NCBI GenBank assembly: GCA_964418595.1
Contig: CAYQMF010000187.1
Coordinates: forward strand, 1-8,359
Direction: 5' to 3'
Source: CAYQMF01 sp964418595
Lineage (GTDB): Bacteria; Planctomycetota; UBA1135; UBA2386
DNA: 8,359 nt
Below the pieces are notes generated by a model, which saw only the letters and a list, made by a program, of their open reading frames with translations, ran no database searches and was not told the origin of the DNA. Position numbers and translations under genes: made by a program. Of this stretch, positions 4,706-8,359 are shown in pieces (the stretch's first letter is position 1; each line of letters starts with the position of its first letter).

Positions 4706-7700
4706 ATGACCAGCGTCCCCCACGACTTCGACCTCGGCGCCCTCCTCGCGGAGCAGGCCTTCGTGCGGCGTCTCGCGCACAGCCTGGTCTTCGACCAGGA
4801 CCGGGTCGACGACGTGGTGCAACAGACGTGGCTCGCGGCGCTGAAGGCCCCGCTGCGCGATGGGCGCGCGGCGCGGCCGTTCCTGCGGCGGGTCGTACAG
4901 TCCGTCGCGAGCAACCTGCGCCGCGGCGAGCGGCGGCGCCGGCAGCGCGAGGCAGACGCGGAGCCGGCGGAGCCGGCTCCGTCGGTCGCCGAGGTCTTCG
5001 AACGCGAATCGCAGCGCCAACTCGTCGTCGGCGAACTCGCGGCTCTCGCGGAGCCGTACCGCACCACGCTGGTGCTGCGCTTTTTCGAAGACCTGCAGCC
5101 GCACGAGATCGCGACGCGGCAGCGTGTGCCGGCGGCGACCGTGCGCACGCGGCTGCGGCGCGGCCTCGAGATGCTGCGCGCGCGCCTCGATGCGCGCCAC
5201 GGCGGCGACCGCCGCACGTGGGCACTCGCGCTGCTGCCTCTCGCGCAGCATGGCAAGCCGGCCGGGGTTCTCGCCGGCACGGGAGTGATCGGAGTCCTGA
5301 TGATGAAGAAACTGTGGCTTCTCGCGGCCGTCGCCCTGCTCGGCGCCGGCGTCTGGTTCTGGCAACCATGGCATGCGCCGGTCCTGCCGACGACGGCAGG
5401 CAACACCGACATCGCAGCGATCACCACCACGGCGAACACGCCGACCACGACACCGGCGGAGACACCCGTCGAACGCGCGGTCGTGACGCCACCGTCGATG
5501 CCCGCCCCGTCGTCGCCCGCGCCGTCCCTGCACGCGGCCCTGCGCGGACGCCTGATCCAGGACGGCGGCGCCCCCGCGGCGCAGCGGCGCGTGCGCCTCG
5601 TCGGCATCGACATCGCGCGGCTGTTCGCCGACGGCGGGGACGGCGTGAGCCTCGCGTCGCTGGAGACGACCAGTGGCGACGACGGCGTGTTCGCGTTCGA
5701 TGCGGTGCCCGCCGGCGCACTCCTCGCCCTGCACGGCGGCGTCGACTCCGACCACAGCGCTTTCATCCCGGTGCGACAGACCCCCGCCGCGGGCCACACG
5801 GTCGACGTCGGCGACGTCCTGCTGGAGGCGCGCGGCACCATCGTCGGGCGCGTCGAGGACGAGGACGGCGAGCCCGTGGCCGACGCGTCGGTGTGGGCCG
5901 CCGATGTGCCAGCGCTGATCACGCTCGCGGTGAACCTGGAGCGGTTCGACCCGGCCCACGGCGGGATGATGGCGCTGCCCACGCCGTTGCCCGGCGAAGA
6001 CGCGACCACGTTCGCGCTGCGACTGCGCCACTACCTCGGCAGCAGCTTCCTCCTGGAGCCGCTCACCGACGACGAGCCGCGGCAAGTGCACGTGCTCGAC
6101 ACGCCGGCGTGGACCCGCCGCCTGTGGGAGGCGCTGCCCATCGCGCGCACGCGCTCACGCGCCGACGGCACGTTCGAGCTCCGCGATGTCGCGCCCGGAG
6201 TCAACATGCTCGTGGCGCGCAGGGCGGGGCTCGACACGGCGGTGCGGCCGAGCCTGAAGGTGGGCGCCGGGGGGCGCACCGACGCCGGCACGCTCGTGGC
6301 CGAGCCGGGCGAAAGCCTCGCGGTGCTGGTGACGGATGCAGCCGGGAGTCCCGTGGCCGGTGCGCGCGTGCGCGCCGGCACGCTGCCGCTCGCGGGCTTC
6401 CGCGGCCTGACCTTCGCGGAGGCCGAGGTGCGCACCGACGCGCAGGGTCGCGCCCGCGTCGATGGCCTGCCGAACGGGCGCGTGCTGGTGGCGGCGCGAC
6501 GCGGCGACGACGAACCCTGGACCACGCTTGGGCCGGTCTCGGTGCTGGGCACGGCGAGACTCGCGCTGCCGCCGAGCACGACGCTGCGGGTCGCGGTGCG
6601 TGGCACGGAGGCCAGGAGCCCGCACCTGGAACTGCGGCAGGGTCCGCCGGCCGGTGAACTCGCGCGCATGGGACTGCTGCGTCAAGTCGAGTTGCGCACC
6701 CGCATGCGCGCCGACGGCGAAGGGGTCTTCGTCATCGAGCGCCTCACCCCCGGCACCTACGTGCTCGACGTGCGTTGCGCCGGCTGCGTGGCGCAGCAGA
6801 TCCTGCTCACGCTGCCCCGCAGCGAGGCGCTCGAGGTGACGCTCGCGGCCGCGGCGCCGCCCTTTGACGTGCTGGTGACGGGGATCGGGAGCGATCCGAT
6901 CGAGGGCGCGCGCGTGTTCGCGGAGGTCGGCGAAGGCGCCGGGTTGACCCGCGGCGTGCTGCCCACGTACTTCGGGCTGCCGCACTGGAATGCGCTCCCC
7001 GACGAACTCGGCACCACCGACGCGCGCGGCCGCCTGCGCGTGGAGGGACGCGCGCCCGGCATGCTGCGCCTGTGGGCGACGCATCCAAAACACGGTCCGG
7101 CCGGCGGCGAGGTCGAGTTGCCCGCGCCCCTGCTGCACCTGCAGCTCGGACGCGCGGCCGCACTCGAAGGCGTCGTCACGGAACGGGGCGCGCCAGTCGA
7201 CCCGAGCAAGTGGCAGGTCCTCCTCGAACCCGGCGCCGGTCGCCGCGCCGCCCCCGTGCCGCTCGCCCTCGTCGCGCTGCGGCCTGACGGGAGCTTCGCC
7301 GCGCGCGGCCTCGAACCCGGGCCCTACCAGCTCCAGATCCAGCCCGCGTTCACCGGACGGCTCTCGCTCGGCAACCTCGTCGAGATCGCGAGCGCGCAGG
7401 TGTTCGCCTTCGGCAGCCTGTTCGGCACCGACTCGCAGACGCGCGACGTCGTGCTCTCCCCGGGCGCGACGCGGCAGATCCGGGTCGACCTCGACCGGGC
7501 GCACGAGGCCAAGCGCCCGCCGGCGCAGGTGTTCGGACGCGTGCTGCGCGATGGCGCCCCGGTCGCGGGCGCGCAGGTCGTGCTCGTGCGGCGCTTCCGC
7601 AGCGCGCAGGCGTGGTACTCGATGCCCGACCAGGCGCTGGGCACGACTGATGCTTCTGGTCGCTACACCGCTGACCGCGTCGAAGAAGGACGGCAGGAGC

Positions 7701-8359
7701 TGGGCTTCCTCGACCCTGCGACGGGCACGCGCCTCGCGGTGGTCGAAGTGCTCGCTCAGGCGGGCGAGGCCCACGAGCTGAACGTGTCGGTGGCGACCGG
7801 CACCATCGCCGGGCGCGTGGTCACTCCGCCGGGGCGTTCGCTCGCCGGCGCAACGGTGAGCGGAGAGACGGACGCCGGGGCGACGTTCACGGCGAGAATC
7901 GACGACGACGGCCGCTTCGCCGCGACGGGCATCGTCGCCGGCGACTGGGATCTGAACGCTCAGGGGCAGGGGCTCAGGACCGAGGCGTCGACGCGGGTCA
8001 CCCTGCCGGCTGCGGGCACGGCGCGCGACATCACCCTCACGGCGACGCCGCGCGTGGACCTGGAGGTCACCGTCGACTTCCCCGAGCCGGCCAAGGTGCT
8101 GGTCAGCGTCCAGGCCGCCGATGGCAGCTTCACCTCCGTGCGCGGCAGCGAGCGGGGCAAGGCGTGCGTGTTCAGCAACCTCGCGCCGGGTCCGTACAAG
8201 GTCGGACCGATGCTCGACGAGGACGGCAAGAGCGGCACCGTCGAGCTGTCGGTGGAAGGCCCGGGCGTGCGGCGCGTGACGCTCGGGCCCGACGGTCTGC
8301 GCGTCCGTATCCGTTCTGTGCTCCCCATCCGGAGGAACGAGTGGCCGAGAAGGATCCGG
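4706..8359 (+). CDS. ECF-type RNA polymerase sigma factor fused to a transmembrane helix and a carboxypeptidase-regulatory-like beta-domain array (3' end outside window)
   Basis: The frame from ATG 4706 is open to base 8359: 1218 codons, no stop. Residues 12-80 form sigma region 2 (region 2.2 core VDDVVQQTWLAALKA, then RPFLRRVVQSVASNLRRGER); a short EPAEPAP linker follows; residues 112-163 form region 4 with its helix-turn-helix (AEPYRTTLVLRFFEDLQ, HEIATRQRVPAATVRTRLRR). This arrangement without region 3 is typical of ECF sigma factors. After a 35-residue bridge comes MMKK and one hydrophobic helix (203-219, LWLLAAVALLGAGVWFW); the lysines predict the sigma part inside and the rest outside. 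Residues 224-275 are a Thr/Pro/Ala-rich stalk. From about 276 onward, some nine beta-sandwich units follow, each with a GxV-xDxxGxPVxGAxV-like opening and a DGxFxxxxLxPGxY-like close. It may direct a regulon under control of its own outer domains. Planctomycete ECF proteins with long C-terminal extensions are known; the exact subgroup is not assigned here. No separate anti-sigma gene is visible. Confidence 0.85.
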   Translation, partial: MTSVPHDFDLGALLAEQAFVRRLAHSLVFDQDRVDDVVQQTWLAALKAPLRDGRAARPFLRRVVQSVASNLRRGERRRRQREADAEPAEPAPSVAEVFERESQRQLVVGELAALAEPYRTTLVLRFFEDLQPHEIATRQRVPAATVRTRLRRGLEMLRARLDARHGGDRRTWALALLPLAQHGKPAGVLAGTGVIGVLMMKKLWLLAAVALLGAGVWFWQPWHAPVLPTTAGNTDIAAITTTANTPTTTPAETPVERAVVTPPSMPAPSSPAPSLHAALRGRLIQDGGAPAAQRRVRLVGIDIARLFADGGDGVSLASLETTSGDDGVFAFDAVPAGALLALHGGVDSDHSAFIPVRQTPAAGHTVDVGDVLLEARGTIVGRVEDEDGEPVADASVWAADVPALITLAVNLERFDPAHGGMMALPTPLPGEDATTFALRLRHYLGSSFLLEPLTDDEPRQVHVLDTPAWTRRLWEALPIARTRSRADGTFELRDVAPGVNMLVARRAGLDTAVRPSLKVGAGGRTDAGTLVAEPGESLAVLVTDAAGSPVAGARVRAGTLPLAGFRGLTFAEAEVRTDAQGRARVDGLPNGRVLVAARRGDDEPWTTLGPVSVLGTARLALPPSTTLRVAVRGTEARSPHLELRQGPPAGELARMGLLRQVELRTRMRADGEGVFVIERLTPGTYVLDVRCAGCVAQQILLTLPRSEALEVTLAAAAPPFDVLVTGIGSDPIEGARVFAEVGEGAGLTRGVLPTYFGLPHWNALPDELGTTDARGRLRVEGRAPGMLRLWATHPKHGPAGGEVELPAPLLHLQLGRAAALEGVVTERGAPVDPSKWQVLLEPGAGRRAAPVPLALVALRPDGSFAARGLEPGPYQLQIQPAFTGRLSLGNLVEIASAQVFAFGSLFGTDSQTRDVVLSPGATRQIRVDLDRAHEAKRPPAQVFGRVLRDGAPVAGAQVVLVRRFRSAQAWYSMPDQALGTTDASGRYTADRVEEGRQELGFLDPATGTRLAVVEVLAQAGEAHELNVSVATGTIAGRVVTPPGRSLAGATVSGETDAGATFTARIDDDGRFAATGIVAGDWDLNAQGQGLRTEASTRVTLPAAGTARDITLTATPRVDLEVTVDFPEPAKVLVSVQAADGSFTSVRGSERGKACVFSNLAPGPYKVGPMLDEDGKSGTVELSVEGPGVRRVTLGPDGLRVRIRSVLPIRRNEWPRRIR
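5291..5305 (+). promoter_or_regulatory. Possible internal ribosome site and start (GGAG, then ATG ATG) at the sigma/membrane junction
   Basis: GGAG (5291-5294) precedes two tandem in-frame ATG codons (5300-5302, 5303-5305; Met199 and Met200) by five and eight bases. Translation from here would give MKK or MMKK plus a hydrophobic segment, which looks like a normal signal-anchor N-terminus. The authentic full-length ATG at 4706 has no comparable ribosome site. This suggests, but does not prove, a second product lacking the sigma domains. Confidence 0.35.
5531..8320 (+). repeat. Array of about nine divergent carboxypeptidase-regulatory/Cna-B-like beta domains within the sigma-fusion protein
   Basis: Protein-level repeats, not DNA repeats. 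Approximate units by residue: 276-350, 377-507 (with a long insertion), 536-600, 623-698, 719-797, 816-880, 939-1007, 1032-1090, 1116-1205. Clear opening motifs are GRVEDEDGEPVADASV (381-396), VTDAAGSPVAGARV, GRVLRDGAPVAGAQV and GRVVTPPGRSLAGATV; closing motifs include DGTFELRDVAPG (487-498), DGSFAARGLEPGPYQL and FSNLAPGPYKV. Such domains are usually structural or ligand-binding modules on exported proteins. Unit edges are by eye; units 1, 4 and 9 are the weakest. Confidence 0.65.
8341..8359 (+). CDS. Possible start of the next gene, overlapping the end of the sigma-fusion frame
   Basis: GGAGG at 8331-8335 stands five bases before GTG 8341, the best Shine-Dalgarno and start combination in the plus-strand part of the window. 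It opens a frame reading MAEKDP before the window ends. The sigma-fusion frame is still open here, so the two genes would overlap, a common arrangement if its stop lies just beyond 8359. Only six codons are visible and no product can be named. Confidence 0.35.

Noticed and set aside
4961..4980. 9-base tandem duplication (GAGCCGGCG/GAGCCGGCT) ending in a 12-base palindrome
   Set aside because: It lies inside the sigma gene and simply encodes the EPAEPA linker between regions 2 and 4; codon repetition explains it.
4142..6091. 649-codon open frame on the minus strand spanning the divergent promoter region and the sigma domain
   Set aside because: It runs opposite two well-supported genes, crosses the intergenic spacer, and its protein is low-complexity (Arg, Ala, Gly, His) with no recognisable domain. 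It is a typical GC-rich shadow frame.
4828..6657. 609-codon plus-strand frame overlapping the sigma-fusion gene
   Set aside because: It is Arg/Ala-rich with no domain, while the frame from 4706 gives sigma regions, a membrane helix and beta domains over the same bases.
6776..6790. RCAGCV as a possible c-type heme attachment site
   Set aside because: A heme site needs CxxCH; the residue after the second Cys is Val.
7640..7700. Local patch of lower GC at third positions (ACT GAT GCT TCT GGT) as a sign of transfer
   Set aside because: Only a few codons long, within an otherwise continuous beta unit with the expected DASGRY motif; normal variation.
6155..7774. 539-codon minus-strand open frame opposite the beta-domain array
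   Set aside because: It is antisense to the recognisable repeats, is Arg/Ala/His-rich, and has no motif or ribosome site. Shadow frame.

Overview
This is a very GC-rich, densely coding bacterial window with no RNA genes, transposons or CRISPR arrays. The best-supported guess for the source is a planctomycete or close relative. The reasons are an ECF-type sigma factor carrying a very long membrane-anchored C-terminal extension, a zinc-ribbon-like insert in the valyl-tRNA synthetase, and strong G/C third-position bias. This is inference from gene style, not from a phylogenetic marker.

Layout: (1) 1-2361, plus strand, housekeeping pair: the C-terminal half of valS, then three bases later a complete mutM (fpg) starting with GTG. 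(2) 2393-4599, minus strand, two genes: upstream, a membrane-anchored all-helical protein resembling the linalool dehydratase/isomerase fold but apparently without that enzyme's catalytic residues; downstream, after a 140-base gap with two inverted repeats, a cupin thiol dioxygenase of the cysteamine/plant-cysteine-oxidase (ADO/PCO) family with a Tat-like export signal. mutM and the dioxygenase converge tail to tail with 31 bases between them and no evident terminator. (3) 4706 to the window end, plus strand, divergent from the minus-strand pair across a 106-base intergenic region: one reading frame of at least 1218 codons with no stop, read codon by codon. It joins a cytoplasmic ECF sigma factor (regions 2 and 4), one transmembrane helix, a Thr/Pro/Ala-rich stalk and about nine carboxypeptidase-regulatory/Ig-like beta domains predicted outside the membrane. 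A candidate start of a further gene overlaps its tail at 8341.

The sigma-membrane-beta-domain fusion is the most interesting item: a transcription factor apparently tethered to the membrane and fused to an extracytoplasmic array, with no separate anti-sigma gene in view. It has a credible internal start (GGAG then ATG ATG) exactly at the junction, so one locus might yield both a full-length fusion and a separate membrane protein. Functional links between this gene and the two divergent genes are possible but unproven.
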